From Rhodoferax ferrireducens (GTDB lineage: Bacteria > Pseudomonadota > Gammaproteobacteria > Burkholderiales > Burkholderiaceae_C): a DNA stretch of 64,000 nucleotides. The translations under genes and the position numbers were made by a program. The stretch is taken from positions 186,001 through 250,000 of the forward strand of contig NZ_QEII01000269.1 in NCBI RefSeq assembly GCF_003347515.1, written 5' to 3'. The notes beneath the pieces are model-generated. The model ran no database searches and was not told the DNA's origin. It saw only the letters and a program-made list of their open reading frames with translations. Below are positions 1 to 9,140 of the stretch, piece by piece (the stretch's first letter is position 1; the number at the start of each line of letters is the position of its first letter).

Positions 1-393
1 TTTCTGGTGCTGGTGGTACAGAGCTGCATGCTGGCCCAGCACCTGGCCTCGCGCAGACTGCAAAAAGCCCCCGCCGCTCCCAACATCAGCCAGAGCTTCA
101 ACTGGCCCAGCTGGTGGATCGGCATTGCCGTCGGCAGCGCCCTGGGCACCCTGCTGGCGGGCATCACGCCCTTCGTGCCGGGCCAGGCCTTCGCCATGGC
201 CCTGGTCGCCTGCGTTGCCGGCTCCTTGGGCCATCTGGTGATGAAAGCACTCAAACGCGACCGCGGCATTCCGATCTGGCGCGGCCAGGGCTCGGCCGTG
301 ACCGGCGCCGGCGGCCTGCTGGACCGGGTCGACGCCCTGTGTTTTGCCGCCCCCGTCTTCTTTCATTCAGTTAGATGGTATTTTGGCCTCTAG
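1..393 (+). CDS. CdsA-like phosphatidate cytidylyltransferase, 3' part
   Basis: The gene is cut by the window edge and reads in frame from base 1. It would make CDP-diacylglycerol from CTP and phosphatidate at the inner membrane, the entry to phospholipid synthesis. The visible 130 residues contain two hydrophobic segments, then a stretch matching the C-terminal CdsA signature: a Lys-Arg-rich segment (MKALKRDRGIPIW), a glycine-rich turn and the conserved GGLLDRVDAL element. The last residues and the TAG stop lie inside a family A repeat, so the natural C-terminus may have been replaced. RuvC starts 42 bases downstream on the same strand. The family is clear, but the full length cannot be judged. 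Confidence 0.75.
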   Translation, partial: FLVLVVQSCMLAQHLASRRLQKAPAAPNISQSFNWPSWWIGIAVGSALGTLLAGITPFVPGQAFAMALVACVAGSLGHLVMKALKRDRGIPIWRGQGSAVTGAGGLLDRVDALCFAAPVFFHSVRWYFGL

Positions 394-435
394 CTCCCGT
401 ATTCATTGCGCAATACGCTACTAATTTAATAGCAT
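380..435 (-). repeat. Family A dispersed repeat, copy 1
   Basis: Read on the minus strand it has the family pattern: GCTATTAAA, then TTGCGCA, then GGGAGCTAGAGGCC followed by A/T-rich sequence. It supplies the stop codon of the upstream gene and ends one base before the ruvC ATG at 436. Other copies lie near 7711, 9197, 27990, 30840, 32616, 44948, 54859, 58808 and 62615. Confidence 0.7.
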
Positions 436-984
436 ATGCGAATTCTTGGCATTGACCCCGGCCTGCGCACCACCGGATTTGGCGTGATCGACGTGGACGG
501 CGCCGAGCTCACCTACGTGGCCAGCGGCACCATCAGCACTTTGCACCTGGACAAAGCGCACTTGCCGGCGCGGCTGAAGGTCTTGTTTGACGGCATCCGC
601 GAAGTGGTCGGCCGCTACGAGCCCGACGCGGCCTCGGTCGAAATCGTGTTCGTCAACGTCAACCCGCAATCCACCTTGTTGCTCGGTCAGGCCCGCGGCG
701 CCTGCGTCACAGCGCTGGTGTTCTCCGATTTGCCGGTGGCCGAATACACCGCGCTGCAGATGAAGCAGGCCGTGGTCGGCTACGGCCGGGCCGAGAAAAC
801 CCAAGTTCAGGAAATGGTGCGCCGCCTGCTGACCCTGCCCGGCCTGCCCGGGCCGGATGCCGCCGATGCGCTCGGCCTGGCCATCACGCATGCCCATGCG
901 GCCAAAGCCATGGCGCGGTTGGCGCAAGCGGATGGCGTGCTGGGCGCGGGGAGTGGGAAATACAAGGCGGGGCGGAGTCGGTGA
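436..984 (+). CDS. ruvC: Crossover junction endodeoxyribonuclease RuvC
   Basis: RuvC resolves Holliday junctions during recombinational repair, working with the RuvAB branch-migration motor. The 182-residue length is usual. The RNase H-like fold is marked by the N-terminal GIDPGL (Asp7), VEIVFV (Glu69), and the C-terminal [14 protein letters not shown] with Asp141 and Asp144. These correspond to the four metal-binding carboxylates of E. coli RuvC. The LLLGQARG segment is also conserved. ruvA and ruvB are not adjacent in this window. The ATG follows directly on a family A repeat, so the repeat forms its leader region; no strong Shine-Dalgarno sequence is visible. Confidence 0.97.
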   Translation: MRILGIDPGLRTTGFGVIDVDGAELTYVASGTISTLHLDKAHLPARLKVLFDGIREVVGRYEPDAASVEIVFVNVNPQSTLLLGQARGACVTALVFSDLPVAEYTALQMKQAVVGYGRAEKTQVQEMVRRLLTLPGLPGPDAADALGLAITHAHAAKAMARLAQADGVLGAGSGKYKAGRSR

Positions 985-1270
985 TTGTTTTTGCCGGCGG
1001 ATTGTTGTCAAAGGGTGCCGGCGTTCGTCGGCTGGGTGCCTATTGCTGGCAGTCGAAGTGCTCCTCCAATTTCAAAATTGGCTTGTGTAAAGCCTAGAAT
1101 TGAAAAAGAACAATCTGCCGGGTTTGTCGGAATTTTTATATCTGCAAAAAATCCGAAAAAACCACGGAAACCAAGGCTACAAGCCACGCTCAGGGGGAAT
1201 TCATGATCAGTATGTGGAGCAAGGTCCAGTATATAGAGCAGGTTTTGCTCTGGACATTGCGCTAGGCGTC

Positions 1271-1540
1271 GTGGAAGAATTTCTCACGCTTATTGCATGG
1301 TTCGTCGTTGAAGTCGTGCTCATTCAAACGGGGAGGGCCGCGGTATGGTCCGCCTCACTAGGCCGTTGGCGCGGTGAAAAAATTTCCGAGAAAGAGGGGC
1401 GCATATACGGACCGGCCGGTGCGCTTTCGTTTCTGCGGGAAGGCCGTAGAGTAGTTACTGCTAACGGTATGCTCTTTGCTGGAATCCTTGTCTATGTCGC
1501 ACTTGCGTTTTCCCTGCTCGCTTGTGCCGGCTCAGCCTAA
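1271..1540 (+). CDS. Small membrane protein, unknown function
   Basis: I do not recognise a characterised family. The frame is open from 1100 to 1540 (maximum 146 residues). Two hydrophobic segments, around FLTLIAWFVVEVVLI and MLFAGILVYVALAFSLL, flank a basic loop containing GRIYGPAGALSF, which suggests a two-pass membrane protein. The start is uncertain. A strong AGGGGG ribosome site precedes an ATG at 1203, but that ATG is in another frame and reads only 20 residues to a TAG at 1265. A GTG at 1271 restarts the main frame six bases later, so translational coupling to a leader peptide is possible. TTG 1100 or an in-frame GTG are alternatives. Confidence 0.5.
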   Translation: MEEFLTLIAWFVVEVVLIQTGRAAVWSASLGRWRGEKISEKEGRIYGPAGALSFLREGRRVVTANGMLFAGILVYVALAFSLLACAGSA

Positions 1541-1568
1541 CTGGTTGGCCCCAGTAAGCCAGCGAACA

Positions 1569-1880
1569 ATGCAATCCGCTCAACTTATTCATCGAGGCGA
1601 AGAGTTTCAGTTCGTAGACCGCGGCAGCCGCTACGAGGGAACTTGTCTGTGGTCCTGGGAAGAGGTCCCCGGCGGAACTCCCAGACGAACCGGTCCCATC
1701 TACATTTACGCGCACTCAATTCGTAGGACAGGCTTCGCCGGGCTAATCCCACTTGGTATCGCCAAGAAAATTGCCATCGCCCGTCAGACCCAGGTTCTAC
1801 TGAAGACAAGGGACTCGGGTCTGGATTTCGTGGTCGTCGAAGACATGCCAAAAGCTGCCGCCCAGAGGCGAGGGGCTTAG
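1569..1880 (+). CDS. Hypothetical protein
   Basis: This is an unrecognised 103-residue reading frame beginning at an ATG 28 bases after the preceding small membrane protein gene. An upstream in-frame start at 1476 would overlap that gene. The product is soluble-looking and basic, with no membrane segment, signal peptide or motif that I can name. It may be co-transcribed with the upstream gene. The ribosome site is weak and coding potential is only moderate, so it could be spurious. Confidence 0.35.
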   Translation: MQSAQLIHRGEEFQFVDRGSRYEGTCLWSWEEVPGGTPRRTGPIYIYAHSIRRTGFAGLIPLGIAKKIAIARQTQVLLKTRDSGLDFVVVEDMPKAAAQRRGA

Positions 1881-2064
1881 GGCCGACCGTGGAACTCTCG
1901 CTTCACCATGCAGCCGCCTAATCAGTAGGATGGACACCCCTACCTCTAGGCCTTCTCCCAAGCGGATGTGTAAAGTCGCCTTGCGCCAGCTCATTCGTAA
2001 TTTGTGCGGGTGGCAAGCGCTACGGGGAGAGGAACTAACAACCGGTGGAACGGTTTCGCACACC

Positions 2065-2241
2065 TCAGGCAATCCGCTCCAATATCAGCACCGCAAAGAA
2101 TCCAAACCCCGCAATCAAGGCCCACTTGAGCGTGAGCAGACCGTAGCGCCTGTAGCGAAGCTGGCCGGTAGCAGCATAAAAAACGAAGGACACCACGGCA
2201 CCCAGCAGCAGCAAGAGAATGAGCCAGCGAAACAGCAACAT
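2065..2241 (-). CDS. Small membrane protein downstream of lpxC
   Basis: A 58-residue frame starts 41 bases after the lpxC stop on the same strand. It has two clear transmembrane stretches (MLLFRWLILLLLLGAVVSFV at the N-terminus and WALIAGFGFFAVLILERI at the C-terminus) joined by a short basic loop containing RYRRYG. This gives a two-pass membrane hairpin with a positive-inside loop. It has no known function. Its position suggests it is the last gene of the division and envelope operon. Preservation of the hydrophobic pattern supports it being a real gene. Confidence 0.6.
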   Translation of the reverse strand: MLLFRWLILLLLLGAVVSFVFYAATGQLRYRRYGLLTLKWALIAGFGFFAVLILERIA

Positions 2242-2282
2242 GGTTGAGCAGTCCTGGGCCTGTGTGGGTCGAACCTGCTGAA

Positions 2283-3206
2283 TTACCAGGCGCGCGCCAG
2301 CTGGGCAAAGCCCTTGGGGGCGCGCTTTTCGTCTTCAAAGGTCACCACGTCCCAGGCATCGGTGCGTGCCAGCAGTTCGCGCAGCAGCAGGTTGTTGAGC
2401 GCGTGGCCGGAGCGAAAGGCGCTGTAGCTGGCCAGCAAGGGTTTGCCGACCAGGTAGAGATCGCCCATGGCGTCGAGGATTTTGTGCTTGACGAACTCGT
2501 CGTCGTAGCGCAGGCCGTCGGAATTCAAGACCTTGTAGTCGTCCATCACGATGGCATTGTCCAGCCCGCCACCCAAGGCCAGGCCGTTGGCGCGCATCAC
2601 CTCGAAGTCCTTGCTGAAGCCGAAGGTGCGAGCCCGGGCAATGTCCTTGGAATACGAGCCGGTGCTCATGTCAAACACCACGCGCTGGCCGGTGGCGTCC
2701 ACCGCCGGGTGGTCAAAGTCGATCTCGAAACTGAGCTTGTAGCCCTGGTAAGGCTCCAGGCGTGCCCACTTCTCGGACGCACCCTGGCCTTCGCGCACTT
2801 CCACCGGCTTGTTCAGCTGGATGAAGCGCCGCGGCGCATTCTGCAACTCGATCCCGGCGCTTTGCAGCAAATAGACAAACGAGGCGGCGGAGCCGTCCAG
2901 AATCGGGACTTCTTCGGCCGTGATGTCCACGTACATATTGTCCACACCCAGGCCGGCACAGGCCGACATCAGGTGCTCCACCGTCAGCACCTTGACGTTG
3001 CCGCTGGACAGGGTGGACGCCATGCGGGTGTCGGTCACGGCAAAGGCCGATACCGGAATGTCCACGGGCTGCGGCAAATCGACCCGCCTGAACACGATGC
3101 CGGTGTCAGGCTGCGCCGGGCGCAACGTGATCTCGACACGCTGGCCGCTATGCAGGCCGACGCCGACGGCTCGGGTCAGGGATTTGAGGGTTCGTTGTTG
3201 TAGCAC
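2283..3206 (-). CDS. lpxC: UDP-3-O-acyl-N-acetylglucosamine deacetylase LpxC
   Basis: LpxC is a cytosolic zinc amidase that catalyses the first committed step of lipid A synthesis. I chose the GTG at 3206 because the product then begins [20 protein letters not shown], aligning with the E. coli N-terminus and giving 307 residues. An upstream ATG at 3227 would add seven residues. Zinc and catalytic motifs are visible: VEHLMSA, the [11 protein letters not shown] segment carrying the second His and the Asp, and SGHALNN near the C-terminus. It follows ftsZ closely, the standard end of a proteobacterial dcw cluster, and links lipopolysaccharide synthesis to division genes. Confidence 0.96.
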   Translation of the reverse strand: MLQQRTLKSLTRAVGVGLHSGQRVEITLRPAQPDTGIVFRRVDLPQPVDIPVSAFAVTDTRMASTLSSGNVKVLTVEHLMSACAGLGVDNMYVDITAEEVPILDGSAASFVYLLQSAGIELQNAPRRFIQLNKPVEVREGQGASEKWARLEPYQGYKLSFEIDFDHPAVDATGQRVVFDMSTGSYSKDIARARTFGFSKDFEVMRANGLALGGGLDNAIVMDDYKVLNSDGLRYDDEFVKHKILDAMGDLYLVGKPLLASYSAFRSGHALNNLLLRELLARTDAWDVVTFEDEKRAPKGFAQLARAW

Positions 3207-3237
3207 ACCGCGATTGTAAAAGGCCATCGCTGACCGA

Positions 3238-4479
3238 TCAGTCGGCCTGCTTTCTCAGGAAGGCAGGAATCTCGAAATCATCCATGCCGCCCGAAGCGAG
3301 CGCGTCCACCTTCGCCGCCGCCTGGGTCCGGTCGCGGGTGCGCCAGACGCTGGGGGTCGCCATGCTCTGGTAGTCAGGCTGGCTCAGGCCGGTCGGTGCG
3401 CTCATGATGCCGGAGGCCATGGCGCCGCCTGCGGTCGTGTTGAGCGTAGGCACATGAAAAGGCACATTGTCGGTACCGGTACGCAGCACCTGCAACTGCG
3501 GCTTGGCGCGGCTGGCACCCAGACGACTCAGACCCGTGGCCACCACGGTGACACGGATTTCATCGCCCAACTCGTCGTCGTAGGCGGTGCCGTAGATCAC
3601 ATGGGCATCGGGCGACGCATAGGCACGAATGGTGTTCATGGCCAGCTTGGACTCGCTCAATTTGAGCGAGCCCTTGGCGGCGGTGATCAGCACCAGCACA
3701 CCCTTGGCGCCGGAGAGGTCAATACCTTCGAGCAGGGGGCAGGCCACGGCATGTTCGGCGGCGATGCGGGCGCGGTCCGGGCCGGCGGCGACGGCGGTGC
3801 CCATCATGGCTTTGCCGGGCTCACCCATGACGGTACGCACGTCTTCAAAGTCGACGTTGACATGGCCGGGCACGTTGATGATTTCGGCAATGCCGCCGAC
3901 CGCGTTCTTCAGTACATCGTTGGCATGGGCAAACGCCTGGTCCTGTGTGACGTCGTCGCCCAGCACATCGAGCAGTTTCTCGTTGAGCACCACGATCAGC
4001 GAGTCCACATTGGCTTCCAGCTCGGCCAGGCCGGTGTCGGCATTGGTCATGCGGCGACCGCCTTCAAACTCGAACGGCTTGGTGACCACGCCCACGGTCA
4101 GAATGCCCATTTCACGCGCCACGCGGGCGATGACCGGGGCGGCACCGGTGCCGGTACCACCGCCCATGCCGGCTGTGATGAACAGCATGTGTGCGCCTTC
4201 GATCGCGGCGCGGATGTCGTCCACCGCCAGTTCCGCGGCTTCGCGGCCCCGGTCGGGCTTGCTGCCGGCGCCCAGGCCGCTGGTGCCGAGCTGGATGCTT
4301 TTGTGGGCGTCGCTGCGGCTCAGGGCCTGCGCGTCGGTATTGGCGCAGATGAATTCCACGCCCTGCACGCCGCAGCCGATCATGTGGCCTACCGCGTTGC
4401 CGCCGCCGCCGCCGACGCCAATCACCTTGATCTGGGTGCCTTGGTTGAACACGCCTTCTTCAATCATTTCGATAGACAT
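3238..4479 (-). CDS. ftsZ: Cell division protein FtsZ
   Basis: FtsZ is the tubulin-like GTPase that polymerises into the Z ring. The start is fixed by an AAGGAGAG ribosome site a few bases before the ATG at 4479. Starting upstream would translate that site itself as KLKERK. The product is about 413 residues. Visible features are the N-terminal [10 protein letters not shown] nucleotide loop, the tubulin signature [13 protein letters not shown], and the C-terminal peptide [12 protein letters not shown] that binds FtsA and ZipA. It lies 140 bases after ftsA; that gap holds a perfect GATACGTATC palindrome and may carry extra promoters. Confidence 0.98.
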   Translation of the reverse strand: MSIEMIEEGVFNQGTQIKVIGVGGGGGNAVGHMIGCGVQGVEFICANTDAQALSRSDAHKSIQLGTSGLGAGSKPDRGREAAELAVDDIRAAIEGAHMLFITAGMGGGTGTGAAPVIARVAREMGILTVGVVTKPFEFEGGRRMTNADTGLAELEANVDSLIVVLNEKLLDVLGDDVTQDQAFAHANDVLKNAVGGIAEIINVPGHVNVDFEDVRTVMGEPGKAMMGTAVAAGPDRARIAAEHAVACPLLEGIDLSGAKGVLVLITAAKGSLKLSESKLAMNTIRAYASPDAHVIYGTAYDDELGDEIRVTVVATGLSRLGASRAKPQLQVLRTGTDNVPFHVPTLNTTAGGAMASGIMSAPTGLSQPDYQSMATPSVWRTRDRTQAAAKVDALASGGMDDFEIPAFLRKQAD

Positions 4480-4619
4480 TTTTCTCTCCTTCAGTTTCAA
4501 ATATTTAGCAGTTGCCGACTTGGATACGTATCTTTTTGTTCATGGTTTGGTGGGCGGATCCATGCATCGCCATCGCCAATGCGGGCTTTCCCGCGCGAGC
4601 CAGAGTTTGGATTGCATGG

Positions 4620-5849
4620 TTAAAAGTTCCCCACAAACCAGTCCTTGACCTGACTGAGCGCGGTTTTCATGGAGCCATTTTTTTGCGCCACCTTGAAGCC
4701 GCGCAGGCGCGCCATGCGGGCTTCTTCCAGCAAGCCCATGACGGTGGCGGCGCGCGGCTGCGCCACCATGTCGGACAAGGCTTTTGAATACTTGGGAATA
4801 CCGCGGCGCACCGGCTTCAGGAAGATGTCTTCGCCCAGCTCCACCATGCCGGGCATGATGCAGCTGCCACCGGTGAGCACGATGCCGCTGGAAAGCATTT
4901 CCTCAAAGCCGGACTCGCGCATGACCTGGTGCACCAGCGAGAAAATCTCTTCCACACGCGGCTCGATGACGCCCGCCAGCGCCTGGCGGCTCAGCATGCG
5001 CGGACCGCGGTCGCCCAGACCGGGGACCTCGACCTGGGCATCCGGGTCGGCCAGCATCTGTTTGGCGTAACCGTTTTCCACCTTGATTTCTTCGGCGTCC
5101 TTGGTCGGCGTGCGCAGCGCCATGGCTATGTCGCTGGTGATCAGGTCGCCGGCAATCGGAATGACGGCGGTGTGGCGAATGGCGCCGTTGGTGAAGATGG
5201 CCACATCGGTGGTGCCGGCGCCAATGTCGACCAGGGCCACGCCCAGCTCCCGTTCGTCTTCGGTCAGCACCGACAGACTGGAGGCGAGCGGATTGAGCAT
5301 GAGCTGCTCGACTTCCAGACCGCAGCGGCGCACACACTTGATGATGTTCTCGGCCGCGCTTTGCGCGCCGGTCACGATGTGCACCTTGGCTTCCAGCCGG
5401 ATGCCGCTCATGCCGATCGGCTCCTTCACGTCCTGGCCGTCGATGATGAATTCCTGCGGCTCCACCAGCAGCAGGCGCTGGTCGGTCGAGATGTTGATGG
5501 CCTTGGCAGTTTCCACCACGCGCGCCACGTCGGCGGCGGTGACTTCGCGGTCCTTGATCGCCACCATGCCGTGCGAATTGATGCCGCGAATATGGCTGCC
5601 GGTGATGCCGGTGTAGACCCGGGTGATCTTGCAGTCGGCCATCAGCTCGGCCTCTTTCAGCGCCTGCTGGATGCTTTGCACCGTGGCGTCGATGTTCACC
5701 ACGACACCGCGCTTGAGGCCGTTGCTGGGCGCCACGCCCAGACCGGCGAGCTTGAGCTCACCGTTGGGCAGCACTTCGGCCACCACCACCATCACCTTGG
5801 CGGTGCCAATGTCCAGCCCTACGACCAGATCTTTGTATTCTTTCGCCAT
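4620..5849 (-). CDS. ftsA: Cell division protein FtsA
   Basis: FtsA is an actin-like ATPase that tethers FtsZ filaments to the inner membrane. The 409-residue length is typical. The first phosphate loop LVVGLDIGTAKV is at the N-terminus, and VDIGAGTTDVAIF and GIVLTGGS form the other actin-fold phosphate/adenosine elements. The C-terminus (KDWFVGNF) is the amphipathic membrane-targeting helix. It sits between ftsQ (44 bases upstream) and ftsZ, as in almost all proteobacteria. Confidence 0.98.
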   Translation of the reverse strand: MAKEYKDLVVGLDIGTAKVMVVVAEVLPNGELKLAGLGVAPSNGLKRGVVVNIDATVQSIQQALKEAELMADCKITRVYTGITGSHIRGINSHGMVAIKDREVTAADVARVVETAKAINISTDQRLLLVEPQEFIIDGQDVKEPIGMSGIRLEAKVHIVTGAQSAAENIIKCVRRCGLEVEQLMLNPLASSLSVLTEDERELGVALVDIGAGTTDVAIFTNGAIRHTAVIPIAGDLITSDIAMALRTPTKDAEEIKVENGYAKQMLADPDAQVEVPGLGDRGPRMLSRQALAGVIEPRVEEIFSLVHQVMRESGFEEMLSSGIVLTGGSCIMPGMVELGEDIFLKPVRRGIPKYSKALSDMVAQPRAATVMGLLEEARMARLRGFKVAQKNGSMKTALSQVKDWFVGNF

Positions 5850-5893
5850 ATATTCACCTGTTGCTTGTGTTGCCGCTCATGCCGTTATTGCCG

Positions 5894-6682
5894 TTACTTC
5901 TTCTTCTGCGCATCCGCTGCCAGCGTGGTCACGCCGCGCAGCCGGATGGCATAACCGTCTTGATGCCGTAAATCGGCTGTCTCCAGCGCCTCCGGCATGC
6001 GCCCGTAGCGAGACGTCACCTGGGTCAGCGTCTGAAGGAAGCGTTGCGTGCGCGCCAGCACCTCTGCCGCTGTTCCGCTGCCGAGCTCGATCTGCGCGCC
6101 GGTGTCGAGCTTGGCCCGCCAGCCACCATGCCCGGTCAGCTCGATCTGCTCCAGCGCCAGATCCATCGGATCGAACACCGGCTCCAGCGTCTGGTACATG
6201 GCCAGCACCTGCGCCGCCTGGCCGTCCGGGCCGTTCAGGCGCGGCAAGGCGTCTTGCTCCACCTCGTCGACATTCGCTTCAAATACTTCGCCAAAGCTGT
6301 TGACCAACCTGGACTCGCCTTCCGCGCCCCAGTAAGCCGCGGCATGATGCTCCTGCAACAGCACCTTGAGGCGGTTGGGGAACTCGCGCCGCACCACCGC
6401 CTGGCGCACCCAGGGCACGGCTTCGAACGCCAGTCGCGCCGCGGCGAGGTCCATCGTTAAAAACGTACCTTTCAGCCGGGGCGCCACATTGGCGCGCAAG
6501 GTCAAGGCGCTGTTGTGCGTGACCTCACCGCTCACCGCGATGCCCCGTATCGCAAAGTTGGGGTGCCGCGAGACCCATCCCGCCAGCGCGCCCACGACCA
6601 TCAAGGCAAACACCAGGAACAGGACGGAAGCCGTCATGTTCATCAGCTTCACATCCATGGGCACAGGCAGGTTTTTTGTCAT
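5894..6682 (-). CDS. ftsQ: Cell division protein FtsQ
   Basis: FtsQ is a bitopic divisome scaffold that recruits FtsL/FtsB. I chose the ATG at 6682 because it overlaps the ddl stop as ATGA. The open frame extends 14 codons further upstream into ddl. The product (262 residues) has a short cytoplasmic N-terminus, one transmembrane segment ([19 protein letters not shown]), a periplasmic POTRA domain starting at [10 protein letters not shown], and a beta domain. It ends in a basic KKK tail. Confidence 0.95.
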   Translation of the reverse strand: MTKNLPVPMDVKLMNMTASVLFLVFALMVVGALAGWVSRHPNFAIRGIAVSGEVTHNSALTLRANVAPRLKGTFLTMDLAAARLAFEAVPWVRQAVVRREFPNRLKVLLQEHHAAAYWGAEGESRLVNSFGEVFEANVDEVEQDALPRLNGPDGQAAQVLAMYQTLEPVFDPMDLALEQIELTGHGGWRAKLDTGAQIELGSGTAAEVLARTQRFLQTLTQVTSRYGRMPEALETADLRHQDGYAIRLRGVTTLAADAQKKK

Positions 6683-7710
6683 GGCGCGTAGTCCAGCGTG
6701 GCATGGCGCAAGATCTCGACGCACAGCGCCGGGTAACTGATGCCGGCCGCTTTGGCCGACATCGGCACCAGCGAGTGCCCGGTCATGCCGGGCGAGGTAT
6801 TGATCTCCAGCAGATAGGGCTTGCGCGTGCGGGCATCGATCATCACGTCGGCGCGCGCCCAGCCGCGGCAGCCCAGCACCTGGTAAGCCTGCAGCACCAG
6901 TTGCTGGATATGCAGTTCCTCGCCCTCGGGCAGACCACAGGGCACCAGATACTGCGTGGTGTCGGTGAAATACTTGTTCTGGTAGTCGTAGTTGCCGTCG
7001 GCCGCCACGATGCGGATCACCGGCAGGGCCTGGGCGGCGGCGCCCGAGCCGAGCACGGGAATGGTCACCTCGTCACCGCTGATGAACTGTTCGCACAGCA
7101 CCTCGGTGTCATGCTGGGCCGCCAACCCATAAGCGGCCGCGCACTGCGCCGCCGTGGTGACCTTGGTCAGGCCGATGGTGGAGCCTTCGCGGCCGGGTTT
7201 GACAATCATCGGGCTGCCTAAAGCGGCAAAGGCCTGCTCCGTGGCCAGGGCGCTGTCCACCCGCTGCCACGCCGGCGTCGGCAGCCCCTCACTGCGCCAG
7301 ATGCGCTTGGTCATGACCTTGTCGATGGCGATTGCCGATGCCATGACACCCGAGCCGGTGTAGGGGATTCCCAGCAATTCGAGCGCGCCCTGCACCGTGC
7401 CGTCTTCACCAAAGCGGCCATGCAAGGCGATGAAGCAGCGCGCAAAGCCCTCCGTCTTCAGCTCGGCCAGATCGCGTTCAGTCGGATCGAAGGCATGGGC
7501 GTCCACGCCCTGCGAGATCAAGGCCTGCAACACGCCCTGCCCCGACATCAGGGAGACTTCGCGCTCGGCCGAGGCACCGCCCATGAGCACCGCCACTTTC
7601 CCGAAACTAGCCCCCACGCTTGCCACTTCGTGTGCTGCGCTGCCCCCCGAGGGGGCCTTCGCGCCTAGGGGCGGCCCGTCGACGCTCAAATTTACATCTA
7701 ACTGGCTCAT
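6679..7710 (-). CDS. ddl: D-alanine--D-alanine ligase with repeat-encoded N-terminus
   Basis: Ddl is an ATP-grasp enzyme that makes the D-Ala-D-Ala dipeptide for peptidoglycan. The conserved protein begins at [18 protein letters not shown], about 36 residues after the ATG at 7710. It contains the ATP-grasp elements ([11 protein letters not shown]), [10 protein letters not shown], and the C-terminal [10 protein letters not shown] metal-binding motif. The start codon overlaps the murC stop (ATGA). The leader segment, including [16 protein letters not shown], is encoded by a family B repeat, and almost the same peptide begins XerC and resembles the start of MurG. The extension is probably an untidy but tolerated insertion rather than a functional domain. 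Confidence 0.96.
   Translation of the reverse strand: MSQLDVNLSVDGPPLGAKAPSGGSAAHEVASVGASFGKVAVLMGGASAEREVSLMSGQGVLQALISQGVDAHAFDPTERDLAELKTEGFARCFIALHGRFGEDGTVQGALELLGIPYTGSGVMASAIAIDKVMTKRIWRSEGLPTPAWQRVDSALATEQAFAALGSPMIVKPGREGSTIGLTKVTTAAQCAAAYGLAAQHDTEVLCEQFISGDEVTIPVLGSGAAAQALPVIRIVAADGNYDYQNKYFTDTTQYLVPCGLPEGEELHIQQLVLQAYQVLGCRGWARADVMIDARTRKPYLLEINTSPGMTGHSLVPMSAKAAGISYPALCVEILRHATLDYAP
7610..7679 (-). repeat. Family B dispersed repeat in ddl
   Basis: On the plus strand it reads CCCCCACGCTTGCCACTTCG, then TGTGCTGCGCTG, CCCCCCGAGGGGG and GGGGCGGCCC, and is GC-rich and partly palindromic. Nearly the same bases occur at 29706-29768 (xerC start), with a diverged copy at 10202-10276 (murG start). 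All three are read in the same frame, giving the peptide PSGGSA followed by a variable segment. Confidence 0.8.
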
Positions 7711-9140
7711 AGCCCTCGTCCTTCCTGCGCAAGCAGCTCTGAATTTTGTAGCATATCAACCACTTTCGCGGGCACGGCGGCAATTGAGCCGGCGCCCATG
7801 CACAGCACCACATCCCCATCGCGGGCGTTGTCCACAATGGCTTGCGGCATGTCGGCGATGTTGTCAACAAACACCGGCTCGATACGGCCGGCCACGCGCA
7901 GCGCGCGTGCCAGGCTGCGGCCGTCGGCGGCCACAATCGGCGCTTCGCCAGCGGCATACACCTCAGACAGCAAAACGGCATCGGCCTGGGCAATCACCTT
8001 GATGAAATCCTCGAAACAGTCACGCGTGCGGGTATAGCGATGCGGCTGAAACGCCAGTACCAGCCGCCGATCCGGAAACGCCCCGCGTGCCGCCGCCAGG
8101 GTGGCCGCCATTTCCACCGGGTGGTGACCGTAGTCGTCGACCAGGGTAAACACACCGCCGTCGCGCGCATTGACCTCGCCATAGCGCTGGAAGCGCCGGC
8201 CCACACCCTTGAACTCCGCGAGGGCTTTTTGCACGGCGGCGTCCGGCACGTTGAGCTCCACCGCCACGGCAATCGCCGACAAGGCATTGAGCACGTTGTG
8301 GTGGCCCGGCAGGTTCAGCACCACCTCCAGGTCCGGCAGCACGACGCCATTGCGGCGCTGCACCGTGAAATGCATTTGCCCTGCCACCGCTCGCACGTCG
8401 ATGGCGCGCACTTCCGCATCTTCGTTAAAGCCGTAGCTGGTGACCGGGCAGGTGACCTGCGACACGATGTCGCGCACAGCCGGATCGTCAGTGCACAAAA
8501 TGGCCGTGCCGTAGAAGGGCATGCGGTGCAGGAAATCAACAAACGCCTGCTTGAGACGGGCAAAGTCGTGGCCGTAGGTCTCCATGTGATCGGCATCGAT
8601 ATTGGTGACCACCGCCATCACCGGCGACAGATTCAGGAACGAGGCATCCGACTCGTCGGCCTCCACCACGATGTAGTCGCCCTGCCCCAGCCGGGCATTG
8701 GCGCCGGCGCTGTTGAGGCGTCCGCCGATGACAAATGTCGGGTCCAGTCCGGCCTCGCCCAGCACGCTGGCGACCAGGCTGGTGGTGGTGGTCTTGCCGT
8801 GCGTGCCGGCGATGGCGATGCCGCTTTTCAGCCGCATCAGTTCGGCCAGCATCAGCGCGCGCGGCACCACCGGAATGCGCTTCTCGCGCGCGGCGAGCAC
8901 TTCGGGGTTGTCGGCCTGCACGGCGGTGGAGGTGACCACGGCATCGGCGCCGGCCACGTTGTCGGCACTGTGGCCGACGTAGGTCTGGATGCCCAGGCCA
9001 CCGAGGCGCTTCAAGGTGGCGCTGTCGGCCAGGTCAGAGCCCGAAATCGTGTAGCCCAGGTTGAACAGCACCTCGGCGATGCCGGACATGCCAACGCCGC
9101 CGAGGCCAACGAAGTGAATATGACGAACAGCATGTTTCAT
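7707..9140 (-). CDS. murC: UDP-N-acetylmuramate--L-alanine ligase MurC
   Basis: MurC adds L-Ala to UDP-MurNAc in the cytosol, the first amino acid of the stem peptide. The 477-residue product has the N-terminal Rossmann motif [17 protein letters not shown], the P-loop [13 protein letters not shown] of Mur ligases, and the central [12 protein letters not shown] segment. Start and stop overlap murG and ddl as ATGA. The final 15 or so residues come from a family A repeat and replace the usual C-terminus. Confidence 0.98.
   Translation of the reverse strand: MKHAVRHIHFVGLGGVGMSGIAEVLFNLGYTISGSDLADSATLKRLGGLGIQTYVGHSADNVAGADAVVTSTAVQADNPEVLAAREKRIPVVPRALMLAELMRLKSGIAIAGTHGKTTTTSLVASVLGEAGLDPTFVIGGRLNSAGANARLGQGDYIVVEADESDASFLNLSPVMAVVTNIDADHMETYGHDFARLKQAFVDFLHRMPFYGTAILCTDDPAVRDIVSQVTCPVTSYGFNEDAEVRAIDVRAVAGQMHFTVQRRNGVVLPDLEVVLNLPGHHNVLNALSAIAVAVELNVPDAAVQKALAEFKGVGRRFQRYGEVNARDGGVFTLVDDYGHHPVEMAATLAAARGAFPDRRLVLAFQPHRYTRTRDCFEDFIKVIAQADAVLLSEVYAAGEAPIVAADGRSLARALRVAGRIEPVFVDNIADMPQAIVDNARDGDVVLCMGAGSIAAVPAKVVDMLQNSELLAQEGRGL
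7711..7755 (-). repeat. Family A repeat at murC/ddl junction
   Basis: Read on the minus strand the element runs ATGCTACAAAATTCAGAGCT, then GCTTGCGCAGG and GACGAGGGCTATG. It encodes the last residues of MurC ([15 protein letters not shown]) and ends at the ddl ATG. The murG copy starts with the same ATGCTACAAAA in the same frame. Confidence 0.7.

Noticed and set aside
4523..4532. GATACGTATC palindrome before ftsZ as an operator
   Set aside because: A 10-base palindrome can occur by chance and no matching regulator or second copy was seen.
3454..4648. Long plus-strand reading frames opposite ftsZ
   Set aside because: They are shadows of ftsZ: composition is His/Gly/Arg-rich or Ser/Pro-rich nonsense and no ribosome site is present.
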